Assembly (NCBI GenBank): GCA_009692155.1
Contig: SHZW01000003.1
Location: 79,162-143,161 of the forward strand
DNA length: 64,000 nt
Direction of reading: 5' to 3'
Origin: Nitrospiraceae bacterium
GTDB taxonomy: Bacteria > Nitrospirota > Nitrospiria > Nitrospirales > Nitrospiraceae
Shown: piece by piece, positions 1 through 8,701 of the stretch
How positions within the stretch are numbered: position 1 is the first letter of the stretch
Layout of the letters: each line of letters opens with the position of its first letter
Notes under the pieces: model-generated
What the model was told of the DNA's origin: nothing
Database searches by the model: none
Seen by the model: only the letters and a program-made list of their open reading frames with translations
Made by a program: the position numbers and the translations under genes

Positions 1-615
1 ATCGAGCCGCTGGGCGAAAGCCGTCCCGACTGGGAAATTCTCTCCGCCCTGTCCGTGCTGATGGGCGCTCCGCTCGAGTACGGCGACGCGAAGGAAATCA
101 CCAACGAGATCCGCAGCCTGCTGCCCGGCCACGGTCTGCTCGGCGCCGGACCGAAGCCGCCGCGCCCGAACGATGCCGCGGTGAGCCGGTATCTCCAGCA
201 GGGATACGCGGACGATCTTGGAGAGCGATACCGGCTCACGGCCTCGGGGCTCGGGGCTCGGGGCTCGGGGCAGGAAGAAACTTTTACGTTATTGATGGCG
301 CAGAGCCTGTTCCATTCTGGAAAATATTCGACGCGTGCGAAAGGCTTGCTGCAAATCCAGTCCACCGGCGCGCTGACCGTTAATCCGGCGGATGCAGGCA
401 GATTAGGTATTGTGGATGGGAACCCTGTCCGTCTCTCCACGCAGCAGGGCCAGATGACGACGACGGTCAAGCTGCTGGATCGCATCCCGGAAGGACTGGC
501 CGTGTTTCCGGAACATTTCGATCAGGACCTGCGCCGTCTGTTGAGCGTGACCGCCGACCCGCAAACCGGTGTGCCGTATTGCAAGACAGCAAAGGTGCGA
601 ATCGAGCGTCTATAA
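1..615 (+). CDS. nuoG: NADH-quinone oxidoreductase subunit G, C-terminal part
   Basis: The frame is already open at base 1 and stops with TAA at 613-615, so only the last ~204 codons are present. NuoG is the large iron-sulfur subunit of the peripheral arm of complex I; this part corresponds to the molybdopterin-oxidoreductase-like domain that has no cofactor in complex I. The opening PDWEILSALS and the later GRLGIVDGNPVRLST resemble the end of that domain and its C-terminal beta domain. The call also rests on nuoH-N following directly. Odd: four perfect tandem CTCGGGG heptamers at 243-270 are translated in frame as a Gly/Arg-rich stretch (about LGARGSG) ahead of EETFTLLMAQ, in a region that should be ordinary protein. 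The first unit of the next repeat hairpin overlaps the stop codon. Confidence 0.85.
   Translation: MEPLGESRPDWEILSALSVLMGAPLEYGDAKEITNEIRSLLPGHGLLGAGPKPPRPNDAAVSRYLQQGYADDLGERYRLTASGLGARGSGQEETFTLLMAQSLFHSGKYSTRAKGLLQIQSTGALTVNPADAGRLGIVDGNPVRLSTQQGQMTTTVKLLDRIPEGLAVFPEHFDQDLRRLLSVTADPQTGVPYCKTAKVRIERL
243..270. repeat. Four tandem CTCGGGG heptamers inside nuoG
   Basis: Four perfect copies of CTCGGGG in a row, 28 bases, translated within nuoG. There is no obvious inverted second arm, so this is a single-arm member of the phased short-repeat family described under findings. Confidence 0.9.
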
Positions 616-677
616 AGTCGTAATGTCATCATGTCATAAAGTCTTGACGTTCGGACTTTATGACTTTCAGACTTGAG
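614..677. repeat. Phased octamer hairpin, nuoG/nuoH junction
   Basis: Eight contiguous octamers fill 64 bases: left units of the form AAAGTCnn or nATGTCAT, centre GACGTTCG (646-653), right units GACTTTnn. The arms contain a perfect 10-base inverted repeat, TCATAAAGTC (634-643) and GACTTTATGA (654-663), with a 10-base loop. The array starts inside the nuoG stop codon and ends 10 bases before the nuoH ATG. There is no T-run after the stem, so it is not a typical intrinsic terminator. Confidence 0.9.
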
Positions 678-687
678 GGACTGATAC

Positions 688-1782
688 ATGGCTGAACTGG
701 CGTTAAGAATGGCGTTTTCCCTGACCCAGATCGTCGTCGTGATGGGCGTGATCATGCTGACGATCATGGTCCTCACCCTGGCGGAGCGCAAGGTGCTCGG
801 CTGGATGCAGGACCGGATGGGACCGATGGAAGTCGGACCCTACGGAATTTTACAGCCGGTCGCCGACGGCCTGAAGCTCTTTTTCAAGGAGGACATCGTC
901 CCGGCGGGCGCGAACAAGTTCCTCTTCACCCTCGCACCGATCCTGGCGCTGGTTCCGGCATTGATCGGCTTCGCCGTCGTGCCCTTCGGGCCGGACTCGA
1001 CGATCGAACTGTTCGGCGTGCAATTCAAGCCCTTCATCATCAGCGACATTAACATCGGCATTCTGTACATCCTGGCGTTCACCTCGATCGGCGCCTACGG
1101 CATCATCCTCGGCGGCTGGGCCTCGAACAGCAAGTACTCGCTCCTGGGCGGCTTGCGCGCCGCCGCGCAGGTCATCAGCTACGAGCTCAACGTCGGCCTG
1201 GCGATCGTCGGCGTGCTGCTGCTCTCCGGCTCGTTGAGTCTCGTGAAAATCACCCAGGCTCAGGCAGGCGGGTTCTGGCATTGGTTCATCGTGGGCGTGC
1301 CGCCCGACGGCTGGTTCCCGGTCCACACCCAGATCTTCGCCTTCGTCGTCTACGTGATTTCGGCCGTGGCGGAGACCAACCGCGTACCCTTCGACCTGCC
1401 GGAAGCGGAGAGCGAGCTGGTGGCCGGCTTCTTCACCGAATACAGCGGGATGCGGTTCGCCTTCTTCTTCATCGCCGAGTACGGCAACATGATCCTGGTG
1501 TCCTGCATCGCCGCGGCGCTGTTCCTGGGCGGCTGGAACGCGCCCTACCCCGGCACGGCGCTTGCGCGGATGGGCTTTGCACAATTCGCCTGGATCGAAA
1601 ACGTCGTGTGGTTCGCCGCCAAGGTCTACTTTTTCTTGTTCCTGTTCTTCTGGCTGCGCGCGACGCTGCCGCGCCTGCGCTACGACCAGCTCATGCGGTT
1701 CGGCTGGAAGGTGATGCTGCCAATCGCGCTGGGCAACATACTGGTGACCGCAATCGCGGCATATTTGTTTCCGCGGTCATGA
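688..1782 (+). CDS. nuoH: NADH-quinone oxidoreductase subunit H
   Basis: Membrane subunit of complex I at the foot of the peripheral arm; it forms part of the quinone channel and links quinone reduction to proton pumping. The 364-residue length fits the family. Family signatures include [14 protein letters not shown] (residues 33-46), [14 protein letters not shown] (56-69) and the conserved loop [13 protein letters not shown] near residue 235. Hydrophobic segments cover most of the chain (about eight helices). The ATG at 688 has a purine-rich GAGGGA about eight bases upstream, lying just after the octamer hairpin. It is the first complete gene of the nuo run. Confidence 0.96.
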   Translation: MAELALRMAFSLTQIVVVMGVIMLTIMVLTLAERKVLGWMQDRMGPMEVGPYGILQPVADGLKLFFKEDIVPAGANKFLFTLAPILALVPALIGFAVVPFGPDSTIELFGVQFKPFIISDINIGILYILAFTSIGAYGIILGGWASNSKYSLLGGLRAAAQVISYELNVGLAIVGVLLLSGSLSLVKITQAQAGGFWHWFIVGVPPDGWFPVHTQIFAFVVYVISAVAETNRVPFDLPEAESELVAGFFTEYSGMRFAFFFIAEYGNMILVSCIAAALFLGGWNAPYPGTALARMGFAQFAWIENVVWFAAKVYFFLFLFFWLRATLPRLRYDQLMRFGWKVMLPIALGNILVTAIAAYLFPRS

Positions 1783-1785
1783 GAG

Positions 1786-1874
1786 GGTTCATCTGGTTTA
1801 TCTAGTTTGTTTGGTTCAATTAAAGAGCCGGATCAACCAGATAAACCAAATAAACGAGACAAACGAAACAAACA
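1786..1874. repeat. Phased nonamer hairpin, nuoH/nuoI junction
   Basis: Left arm: four nonamers close to GGTTTATCT at 1786-1821. Right arm: units of the reverse complement, close to AGATAAACC, from 1830 to 1874. The last right-arm base is the A of the nuoI ATG, leaving no Shine-Dalgarno sequence for nuoI. The unit is the same as at 32885-32956, about 31 kb away. Confidence 0.9.
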
Positions 1875-2419
1875 TGAGCATGAAGTTTAAAACCTGGCTG
1901 AAGACGATCACGTTCTACGAAATTCTCGTGGGCATGATGGCCACGATGCGGCATTTAGTGAACTATAAGCCCATCACACTCCAGTACCCGCACGAGAAAC
2001 GGACGCTGCCGGACAGCTATCGCGGTATGCTCGCCCTGCTGCGCTACGACGACGGGACCGAGAAATGCGTCGGCTGCGACCTCTGCGAAGCCGCCTGTCC
2101 CTCGCGCGTGATCCGCGTGGTCAGTTCGGAAGTGCCCGGCGAGCCGACCAAGCGCTTCGCCAAGGAATATTACATGGACATGACCCGCTGCCTGTTTTGC
2201 GGGCTCTGCGTGGACGCCTGCCCGGTGGACGCGCTCGGCATGACCCGCGAATACGAGTGGGCCGTGTACGACAAGCGGGATCTGCACCTGAACAAACAGC
2301 AACTACTGGCAATCGGCGACCGCTCCTATCCGGTGCGCGAAAAACGGCTGGAGTTCCAGCATCCGAACGTCGCGTTCTTCAACGTCGCGTTCAAGAGCCT
2401 GCCTCCAAAGGAGAGCTGA
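1874..2419 (+). CDS. nuoI: NADH-quinone oxidoreductase subunit I (two 4Fe-4S clusters)
   Basis: Ferredoxin-like subunit carrying clusters N6a and N6b, which pass electrons toward N2 and the quinone site. Two CxxCxxCxxxCP motifs are intact: Cys 65, 68, 71, 75 (CVGCDLCEAACP) and Cys 106, 109, 112, 116 (CLFCGLCVDACP). I start it at ATG 1874 (181 residues), where family-like sequence MSMKFKTWLK begins. The frame stays open upstream to 1811, but that stretch would be translated repeat (Gln-Ile-Asn and Glu-Thr-Asn runs), so it is not used. No Shine-Dalgarno is visible at 1874. nuoJ follows after five bases. Confidence 0.95.
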   Translation: MSMKFKTWLKTITFYEILVGMMATMRHLVNYKPITLQYPHEKRTLPDSYRGMLALLRYDDGTEKCVGCDLCEAACPSRVIRVVSSEVPGEPTKRFAKEYYMDMTRCLFCGLCVDACPVDALGMTREYEWAVYDKRDLHLNKQQLLAIGDRSYPVREKRLEFQHPNVAFFNVAFKSLPPKES

Positions 2420-2424
2420 CCACC

Positions 2425-2952
2425 GTGGCCCAGCTCTTCTTCTTTTATTTCGCCGGCATCATTGTCCTGACATCCATCCTGGTGGTGGCGCTGCGCAACC
2501 CCGTCTACAGCGCGCTCTCGCTCCTGATCATGTTTTTCCACGTGGCCGGACTGTACGTCACGCTCCACGCGGAATTCGTCGCCGCCGTCCAGATCATCGT
2601 CTATGCCGGCGCGATTCTCGTGCTGTACCTCTTCGTCGTCATGCTCCTGAACCTGAAGCACGAAGACCGCTACCATGCACAATTCCCCGTCGGCGCGTTG
2701 CTGGGCGTGACGATCCTGACCGAGGTGGTATTGCTCCTGCTGCAGCAACACGGCGACCCCGGCACGCCGGTCGCACCTCCGGATACGGTTCCACCCGCCG
2801 CGGCGATCGGCAACACGGAGGCGATCGGCGAGGCGCTCTATTCAACCTATGTGTTTCCTTTCGAAGTGGCCTCGCTGATCCTGCTGGTGGCCATGATCGG
2901 CGCGATCGTGCTCGCGAAGCGGGACCTCTTTGACGTAAACCGTAAAGCGTAA
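2425..2952 (+). CDS. nuoJ: NADH-quinone oxidoreductase subunit J
   Basis: Membrane subunit of complex I, 175 residues, with five hydrophobic helices; one in the family holds the pi-bulge linked to coupling (here around [18 protein letters not shown]). I choose GTG at 2425, preceded by AAAGGAGAG at 2407-2415 with 11 bases between GGAG and the start; the protein then begins [12 protein letters not shown] as family members do. The long upstream extension in this frame is antisense-like sequence overlapping nuoI and is not coding. The last codons (Arg-Lys-Ala-stop) lie in the first repeat units of the next hairpin. Confidence 0.93.
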   Translation: MAQLFFFYFAGIIVLTSILVVALRNPVYSALSLLIMFFHVAGLYVTLHAEFVAAVQIIVYAGAILVLYLFVVMLLNLKHEDRYHAQFPVGALLGVTILTEVVLLLLQQHGDPGTPVAPPDTVPPAAAIGNTEAIGEALYSTYVFPFEVASLILLVAMIGAIVLAKRDLFDVNRKA

Positions 2953-3021
2953 TCCGTGATGGGCAAGACTATGACGATGCAAGGCTTCTTTCGCAGTACG
3001 CGTCACGGATCACGCATCACG
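2941..3021. repeat. Phased heptamer hairpin, nuoJ/nuoK junction
   Basis: Left arm: CGTAAAG, CGTAATC, CGTGATG at 2941-2961, overlapping the end of nuoJ. Right arm: CGTCACG, GATCACG, CATCACG at 3001-3021, which are reverse complements of the CGTGATn unit. The centre is 39 bases. The array ends five bases before the nuoK ATG. Confidence 0.88.
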
Positions 3022-3026
3022 AAACC

Positions 3027-3329
3027 ATGATTCCCATATCCTACTACGTCACCTTGAGTGCGATCGTGTTCATCACCGGCGTGGTGGGGGTGCTGATCCG
3101 TCGGAACATCATCATCATCCTGCTCTCCATCGAACTGATGCTGAACGCGACCAACATCAACTTCGTCGCCTTCTCGAACCATTTTCACAACGTCGCGGGG
3201 CAGGTCTTCGTGTTCTTCGCGCTGACGGTCGCGGCCGCAGAGGTCGCGGTCGGTCTGGCGATCATCATTGCCCTCTACCGCAGCAAGTCGAGCATCAACG
3301 TGGATGAGTTCCAGCTGATGAAGTGGTGA
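3027..3329 (+). CDS. nuoK: NADH-quinone oxidoreductase subunit K
   Basis: Small three-helix membrane subunit, MrpC-like, 100 residues, the normal length. The two membrane glutamates needed for proton transfer in the family are present at Glu36 ([10 protein letters not shown]) and Glu72 ([10 protein letters not shown]). The ATG at 3027 follows the heptamer array directly with no recognisable Shine-Dalgarno, yet the N-terminus [15 protein letters not shown] matches the family start. Confidence 0.96.
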   Translation: MIPISYYVTLSAIVFITGVVGVLIRRNIIIILLSIELMLNATNINFVAFSNHFHNVAGQVFVFFALTVAAAEVAVGLAIIIALYRSKSSINVDEFQLMKW

Positions 3330-3347
3330 CAAGGGAAAGTAGGATGT

Positions 3348-3429
3348 GGCGATTGGGCGATCTGGTGAAGTGAGCAGAAAATGAACCGACTCTTAAGAAA
3401 TCACCAAATCACCAAATCACCAAATCACC
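3348..3429. repeat. Phased octamer hairpin, nuoK/nuoL junction
   Basis: Left arm: GGCGATTG, GGCGATCT, GGTGAAGT at 3348-3371. Right arm: four perfect tandem AAATCACC at 3398-3429, the reverse complement of GGTGATTT. The array ends ten bases before the nuoL ATG. Confidence 0.9.
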
Positions 3430-3439
3430 AATTGTGACC

Positions 3440-5371
3440 ATGGAATATACGCTGATTCCACTGCTTCCCTTCGCCGCGTTTTTGATCCTGGGCCTGTTCG
3501 GCCACTGGATCAAGGACAAGGCACACCTGGTCGCCGTGCCGGCCGTGGTGGTGTCGCTCATCCTGTCGGTGCTGGCGTTTCTGCAAGTGGCGGGCGGGCA
3601 CCAGACGACAATGCCGCTCTACACCTGGCTCACGTCCGGAGACCTGCGCATCAGCCTCGGCATTTCGATCGACCGCCTCACCGTCGCAATGCTGATTCTC
3701 GTCACCACCGTCAGCTCGCTCGTCCACATCTACACGATCGGCTACATGCAGGGCGAGAAGGGGTACGCGCGGTTCTTCGCCTACATCGCGCTCTTTACCT
3801 TCTCCATGCTGATGCTGGTGATGGCGGATAATTTCCTGCAACTGTTCGTCTTCTGGGAAGCCGTCGGCCTCTGTTCCTATCTGCTCATCGGCCACTGGTA
3901 CGAACGGCCGTCGGCCTGCGCCGCGGCGACCAAGGCCTTCGTCGTCAACCGCGTCGGCGATTTCGGATTCATGCTCGGCCTGCTGCTCGTCTGGTACAGC
4001 TTCGGCTCGCTGGAATACCGGCACGTCTTTGCGCAGGCCGCCGACTTCGCCGGCGAAACGATAAACCTTCTGCGCCCCTTTGGCGGAACGTGGGAAGTGT
4101 CCACCCTGACCCTGATAGGCCTGCTCTTGTTCACCGGCGCAGTCGGCAAGTCGGCGCAGGTGCCGCTGCACGTCTGGCTGCCGGACGCGATGGAAGGCCC
4201 GACGCCGATCTCGGCGCTGATCCACGCGGCCACGATGGTGACCGCCGGCGTGTTCATGGTCGCGCGGCTGCATCCGCTCTACAACCTGTCGCCGATGGCC
4301 ATGGACGTCGTGGCCGTCACCGGTGCCTTGACGATGGTGCTGGGGGCCACGATCGCGCTGACACAGACCGACATCAAGCGCGTCGTCGCCTACTCGACCG
4401 TCAGCCAGCTCGGCTACATGATGATGGCCTGCGGCCTGGGCGCCTACGCGGCCGGGATCTATCACCTCCTGACGCACGGCGCGTTCAAGGCGCTGCTGTT
4501 CCTCGGTTGCGGCTCGGTGATCATCGCGCTGCACCACGAGCAGGACATGCGCCACATGGGCGGCCTCAAGGACAAACTGCCCGTCACCTACTGGACCTTC
4601 GTCATCGGCTCGCTGGCGCTGGCCGGCTTCCCGCTGACCGCCGGGTTCTTCAGCAAAGACGAGCTGCTCGTCTCCGCCTGGTCGTCCGGATCGTTGGGGC
4701 AAGTCCTCACGGTGTTCGGCCTGCTGACCGCGCTCATGACGGCGTTTTATAGTTTCCGCCTCGTGTTCGTGACGTTCTGGGGAACCTATCGCGGCGGGAC
4801 TCACGGGCACAGCCATGGACAGGGGCACGGCGGCGCGCACGATATTCATGAGCCCTCTCCGACGGTCACCGTCCCGCTAATCGTGCTGGCAATGCTGTCG
4901 GTGGCTGCCGGCTATTTCGGCATTTTCGAATTTCTCGCGCCGGCACTGCCAGGCCCGGCTGCGCATGAAGTCGGCGCGCATCACGGCCCGGCCGCCACCA
5001 TCATCATGATTCTGGCGACGCTCATGGGACTCACCGGCATCGCCGCTGCCTACTATGTGTACGTGAAATCGCCCGGCCTGCCGGATCGTTTCGCGCAGCA
5101 GTGGCAGCGGCTCTACCGCCTGTCCCTGAACAAATGGTTCGTGGATGAGGCCTACGACCGCACGGTGGTCCGTCCGACCTTCGCACTGGCCGATCAGTTA
5201 TGGCGGCGGGTGGACGTGGCGGTCATCGATGGCGCCGTGAACGGCGTGGCCCGCGCTGTCGCCTGGTCGGGCTGGTTGATGCGGCTGTTCCAGAGCGGGC
5301 AGACGCAACACTACGCACTCGGCATGACGCTCGGCGCGGTGGTGATTTTAGGCGTGTATCTGTTGTTCTAA
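3440..5371 (+). CDS. nuoL: NADH-quinone oxidoreductase subunit L
   Basis: Distal antiporter-like proton-pumping subunit of complex I, about 643 residues. The discontinuous-helix regions are recognisable: FVFWEAVGLCSYLLIG with the conserved Glu, and HVWLPDAMEGPTPISALIHA. The C-terminal part should form the lateral helix that runs along the membrane arm. A His/Gly-rich loop lies near residues 453-471 (THGHSHGQGHGG), a variable loop in the family. I use ATG 3440; GTG 3434 is in frame two codons upstream and cannot be excluded. No clear ribosome binding site because the repeat array abuts. Confidence 0.95.
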   Translation: MEYTLIPLLPFAAFLILGLFGHWIKDKAHLVAVPAVVVSLILSVLAFLQVAGGHQTTMPLYTWLTSGDLRISLGISIDRLTVAMLILVTTVSSLVHIYTIGYMQGEKGYARFFAYIALFTFSMLMLVMADNFLQLFVFWEAVGLCSYLLIGHWYERPSACAAATKAFVVNRVGDFGFMLGLLLVWYSFGSLEYRHVFAQAADFAGETINLLRPFGGTWEVSTLTLIGLLLFTGAVGKSAQVPLHVWLPDAMEGPTPISALIHAATMVTAGVFMVARLHPLYNLSPMAMDVVAVTGALTMVLGATIALTQTDIKRVVAYSTVSQLGYMMMACGLGAYAAGIYHLLTHGAFKALLFLGCGSVIIALHHEQDMRHMGGLKDKLPVTYWTFVIGSLALAGFPLTAGFFSKDELLVSAWSSGSLGQVLTVFGLLTALMTAFYSFRLVFVTFWGTYRGGTHGHSHGQGHGGAHDIHEPSPTVTVPLIVLAMLSVAAGYFGIFEFLAPALPGPAAHEVGAHHGPAATIIMILATLMGLTGIAAAYYVYVKSPGLPDRFAQQWQRLYRLSLNKWFVDEAYDRTVVRPTFALADQLWRRVDVAVIDGAVNGVARAVAWSGWLMRLFQSGQTQHYALGMTLGAVVILGVYLLF

Positions 5372-5382
5372 CCATGTCTATC

Positions 5383-5454
5383 AAGTCGAAAAGTCTGAAA
5401 GTCATCAAGTCCGAAGACGTTCGACTTTACGACATTACGACTTTTGGACTGAAT
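5383..5454. repeat. Phased octamer hairpin, nuoL/nuoM junction
   Basis: Nine contiguous octamers, 72 bases: four AAGTCnnn units (5383-5414), a central AGACGTTC, then GACTTTAC, GACATTAC, GACTTTTG and GACTGAAT, ending one base before the nuoM ATG. Same unit and same GACGTTCG centre as the nuoG/nuoH array at 614-677. Confidence 0.92.
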
Positions 5455-5455
5455 T

Positions 5456-7060
5456 ATGAGTGACGTCATTCTCCAGACCGGCGGCTTCCCCTGGCTCACG
5501 ACCATCGTGTTCCTGCCGCTGGCCGGCGCGCTGCTGTTGATGCTTGTCAACAAGGCGGCCCACCACACGATCCGGTGGATCGCGCTGGCCGTGTCGATCT
5601 TTGATCTCGTCCTGTCGCTGCCGCTCTGGTCCCTGTTCGATCCTGCCACGTCCCGCATGCAGTTTGTCGAACATGTCGCCTGGATTACGTCACCACCGAT
5701 CACCTACAGCGTCGGCGTGGACGGCATCAGTCTCCCGCTGCTGCTGCTGACGACGTTCCTCACGCCCTTCTGCATCCTCTGCTCCTGGCGTGCCATCGAA
5801 ACCCGCGTCAAGGAATTCATGGCCGTCCTCCTGATCATGGAAACCGCCATGCTGGGCGTCTTCGTCGCGTTGGACTTTGTACTGTTCTACATTTTCTGGG
5901 AAGCGATGCTGATCCCGATGTACCTGCTCATCGGGGTCTGGGGCGGGCCGAACCGCCTGTACGCCGCGGTGAAGTTCTTTCTCTATACCCTCGTCGGCAG
6001 CGTGCTCCTGCTGGTCGCGATCCTCGTGCTGTTTTTCCAGGGCGGGCAGACGTTCGACATTCTCCTGCTGAGCCGGGTCGAATACGCGCCGGCCCTGCAG
6101 AACTGGCTGTTCTGGGCCTTCTTCGCCGCTTTCGCCGTCAAGGTGCCGATGTGGCCGTTCCATACCTGGCTGCCGGACGCCCACGTCGAGGCGCCGACGG
6201 CAGGCAGCGTGCTCCTGGCCAGCGTGTTGCTCAAGATGGGCGCCTACGGCTTCCTGCGGTTCTCGCTGCCGATGCTGCCGGACGCCACCGCCGCCTTCAC
6301 GCCGATCATGGTGACGCTCTCGCTGATCGCCATCATTTACGGCGCGTACATGGCGCTGGCGCAGGCCGATCTCAAAAAACTCATCGCCTATTCCAGCGTG
6401 AGCCACATGGGCTTCGTCACGCTCGGGATCTTCGTGCTCAACGCGCAGGGCATCGAAGGCGCCATCCTGCAGATGGTGAACCACGGCATCACGACCGGCG
6501 CGCTGTTCCTTTGCGTCGGCGCGATCTACGAGCGTACGCACAGCCGCATGATCACCGACAACACGGGGCTGGCCAATCCCATGCCGCGCTACGCGACGGT
6601 CCTCGTCATCTTCACACTCTCGTCTCTTGGACTGCCCGGCACGAACAGCTTCGTCGGCGAGTTTCTCGTGCTCGCCGGCACGTTCTTCTGGAGCAAGTGG
6701 ATCGCGGCGATCGCGTCGCTGGGCATTATTTTAGCCGCCGCCTATCTCCTCTGGATGCTGCAGCGCGTGGTCTTCGGCGTGCCGAATGCCGCCCATGCCG
6801 CGCATCTTCACGATCTCAACCTGCGCGAGATGGCCACGATGATACCGCTGGTCGTCCTGGTGTTCTGGATCGGGTTTTTCCCGAACCCGCTGCTCACGAA
6901 GATGCACGCGAGCGTGAACGCTCTTATCGAGCACGTGGATACGGAAGAACTTGAAGTCGCGCAAACAACGGACTCGAGCCACGGGGCACGGGGCACGGGA
7001 CTGGAATCCCGGCTCGCGGCTCGCGGCTCGCGGCTCGCCGCCAAGGTTGTTGCCCCATGA
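5456..7060 (+). CDS. nuoM: NADH-quinone oxidoreductase subunit M
   Basis: Antiporter-like proton-pumping membrane subunit, 534 residues. The conserved Glu region FYIFWEAMLIPMYLLIG lies near residue 147 and the family signature FHTWLPDAHVEAPTAGS near 236. Odd: residues from about 504 to the end are encoded by a heptamer hairpin (6980-7035) and read as Gly/Arg/Ser/Ala-rich low-complexity sequence after an otherwise normal C-terminus, so the array seems to have extended the protein. The stop overlaps the nuoN start in ATGA. Confidence 0.95.
   Translation: MSDVILQTGGFPWLTTIVFLPLAGALLLMLVNKAAHHTIRWIALAVSIFDLVLSLPLWSLFDPATSRMQFVEHVAWITSPPITYSVGVDGISLPLLLLTTFLTPFCILCSWRAIETRVKEFMAVLLIMETAMLGVFVALDFVLFYIFWEAMLIPMYLLIGVWGGPNRLYAAVKFFLYTLVGSVLLLVAILVLFFQGGQTFDILLLSRVEYAPALQNWLFWAFFAAFAVKVPMWPFHTWLPDAHVEAPTAGSVLLASVLLKMGAYGFLRFSLPMLPDATAAFTPIMVTLSLIAIIYGAYMALAQADLKKLIAYSSVSHMGFVTLGIFVLNAQGIEGAILQMVNHGITTGALFLCVGAIYERTHSRMITDNTGLANPMPRYATVLVIFTLSSLGLPGTNSFVGEFLVLAGTFFWSKWIAAIASLGIILAAAYLLWMLQRVVFGVPNAAHAAHLHDLNLREMATMIPLVVLVFWIGFFPNPLLTKMHASVNALIEHVDTEELEVAQTTDSSHGARGTGLESRLAARGSRLAAKVVAP
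6980..7035. repeat. Phased heptamer hairpin inside the 3' end of nuoM
   Basis: Eight contiguous heptamers, 56 bases. Left: CACGGGG twice and CACGGGA. A central CTGGAAT. Right: CCCGGCT then three CGCGGCT. The arms are imperfect reverse complements. The array is fully translated and forms the NuoM tail. Confidence 0.9.
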
Positions 7061-8535
7061 CTTTTCCTTTATCCGACCTCGTCGCCATTCTCCCCGAGCT
7101 GATCGTGATCGGCGCGGCCTGTCTCGTGTTTGCCCTGGATCCGCTCACGCCCCCGTCGCGCAAAGACTGGCTGGCATGGTTCAGCGTGGCCGCACTGGCC
7201 GCCTGCGCATACCTCACCATCTCGCGGATGGGCACATCGGTTTCGGCTTTCAGCGATCTGGTCATTCTCGATCCCTTCGCCGGCTTTTGGAAGCTGCTGC
7301 TCTACGGCGTCACCGGCTTTACCATTCTCTTGTCCCTCGCCTATTTGAAAGCCGCGCGGCTCAACCTGGGCGAGTATTACGGCTTCATCCTGCTCTCGCT
7401 GGCCGGCATGATGGTCATGGTTTCGGCCGCCGACCTGCTCACCATCTATCTCGGCATGGAGCTGATGTCGCTGTCGCTCTACGTGCTGGCCGGTTTCAAG
7501 CGGTTCGAGGCCCGCTCGCTCGAAGCCGCGGCAAAATATTTTGTCCTCGGCGCCTTCTCGTCCGGCATAATGCTCTACGGCATCTCCCTGCTCTACGGCG
7601 TATCCGGCAGTACCCGCCTCTCGGCCATCGCCGTGGCCGTCACGACCCGCGGCCTGGACGATCCGATGCTGACCCTCGCCATGATCCTGCTGATTGTCGG
7701 CTTCGGATTCAAAATCGCCGCCGTGCCGTTCCACATGTGGACGCCGGACGTGTACGAAGGCTCCCCGACATCGGTGACGGCCTTCATGGCCGTCGCCTCG
7801 AAGGCCGCCAGTTTCGCCGCGTTCCTGCGCGTGTTCCTGGAGGGTCTGGGCGGATTGAAAGCCAACTGGTACGTGCTGTTCCTGATCCTCTGCCTCGCCA
7901 CGCTGGCCCTCGGCAACGTCGTCGCCATCGTGCAGACCAACATCAAGCGGATGCTCGCCTACTCGAGCATCGCCAACGCCGGCTACGCGCTCATCGGCGT
8001 CGTGGTCTCCGGCTACGTGCCGGCTGACCGGGCCGCGCAGGCGTTTGGTCTCTCCAGCGTCATGCTCTATCTGGTCATTTATTCCTTCATGACCCTCGGC
8101 GCCTTTGCCGTGATTGCGATGCTCCGGAAAGACGGCGTCGAAGGCGACGAGATCGACGACTATGCGGGGCTGGCCAAACGGCAGCCGGTGGCCGCCTTCC
8201 TGATGCTGGCGTTCATGGCATCCCTGGCCGGCATCCCGCCGACCGCAGGATTCATCGGCAAGTTTTATCTGTTCATGGCGGCAGTGAAAGCCGATCTGGC
8301 CTGGCTCGCGGTCGTGGGCGTGCTGTTCGCCGCCGTCTCGGCCTATTACTACCTGCGCGTCGTGATGGTCATGTACATGCGGGAGCCGGAAGCCGCGGGC
8401 GCCGAGTTCCGGCTCGTGACCTCGCCGGTCCTGGCAGTCGCGCTGGCCTGCGCATTCGCCGGCGTGCTAGTCTTCGGCCTCTATCCCAACCCTCTCGTGT
8501 CGTTTGCCACCCAGGCGGTGCTGGTCCTACGGTGA
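7057..8535 (+). CDS. nuoN: NADH-quinone oxidoreductase subunit N
   Basis: Third antiporter-like pump of the membrane arm, 492 residues, last gene of the run. Signatures: LTIYLGMELMSLSLYVLAG with the conserved Glu, FHMWTPDVYEGSPTSVTAFM, and the Lys-containing QTNIKRMLAYSSIANAGY. Hydrophobic helices span the protein. Start ATG 7057 overlaps the nuoM stop by four bases, suggesting translational coupling. No earlier start fits. Confidence 0.96.
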   Translation: MTFPLSDLVAILPELIVIGAACLVFALDPLTPPSRKDWLAWFSVAALAACAYLTISRMGTSVSAFSDLVILDPFAGFWKLLLYGVTGFTILLSLAYLKAARLNLGEYYGFILLSLAGMMVMVSAADLLTIYLGMELMSLSLYVLAGFKRFEARSLEAAAKYFVLGAFSSGIMLYGISLLYGVSGSTRLSAIAVAVTTRGLDDPMLTLAMILLIVGFGFKIAAVPFHMWTPDVYEGSPTSVTAFMAVASKAASFAAFLRVFLEGLGGLKANWYVLFLILCLATLALGNVVAIVQTNIKRMLAYSSIANAGYALIGVVVSGYVPADRAAQAFGLSSVMLYLVIYSFMTLGAFAVIAMLRKDGVEGDEIDDYAGLAKRQPVAAFLMLAFMASLAGIPPTAGFIGKFYLFMAAVKADLAWLAVVGVLFAAVSAYYYLRVVMVMYMREPEAAGAEFRLVTSPVLAVALACAFAGVLVFGLYPNPLVSFATQAVLVLR

Positions 8536-8547
8536 ACGGAGAAAGCC

Positions 8548-8659
8548 GTGGTGAGGGGCTGGTGGGAGATGAAAAACATCAAGAGCCTTCAGTACGTTCT
8601 TCGCTAACCACGAACCACCACGCACAAACCACTCAGGAATTTCCTTGTCACTAACCACC
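8548..8659. repeat. Degenerate heptamer array, nuoN to YihY-like gene
   Basis: AACCACG, AACCACC, ACGCACA, AACCACT at 8606-8633 and another AACCACC at 8653-8659, with GTGGTGA/GTGGGAG-like units at 8548-8568 that could pair. More degraded than the other arrays. This is the only notable structure in the 166-base gap before the next gene. Confidence 0.55.
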
Positions 8660-8701
8660 AAACCACTCGCTCCTGCTCCACATCACGGATTGTTTCACTC
8701 T

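Noticed and set aside
850..1584. A long open frame on the minus strand across nuoH
   Set aside because: It is the antisense shadow of a conserved gene; long antisense frames are expected at this GC content.
1811..1873. An upstream start for nuoI giving a longer N-terminus
   Set aside because: The extra codons are translated repeat units; family-like sequence starts at 1874.
3398..3429. Four tandem AAATCACC units as a CRISPR-like array
   Set aside because: Units are only 8 bases with no spacers, and a matching inverted arm lies 30 bases upstream; it is one of the short-repeat hairpins.
3425..4849. A 474-codon minus-strand frame across nuoL, rich in His, Arg, Glu and Gln
   Set aside because: Antisense to nuoL, with composition typical of GC-rich antisense frames and no recognisable domain.
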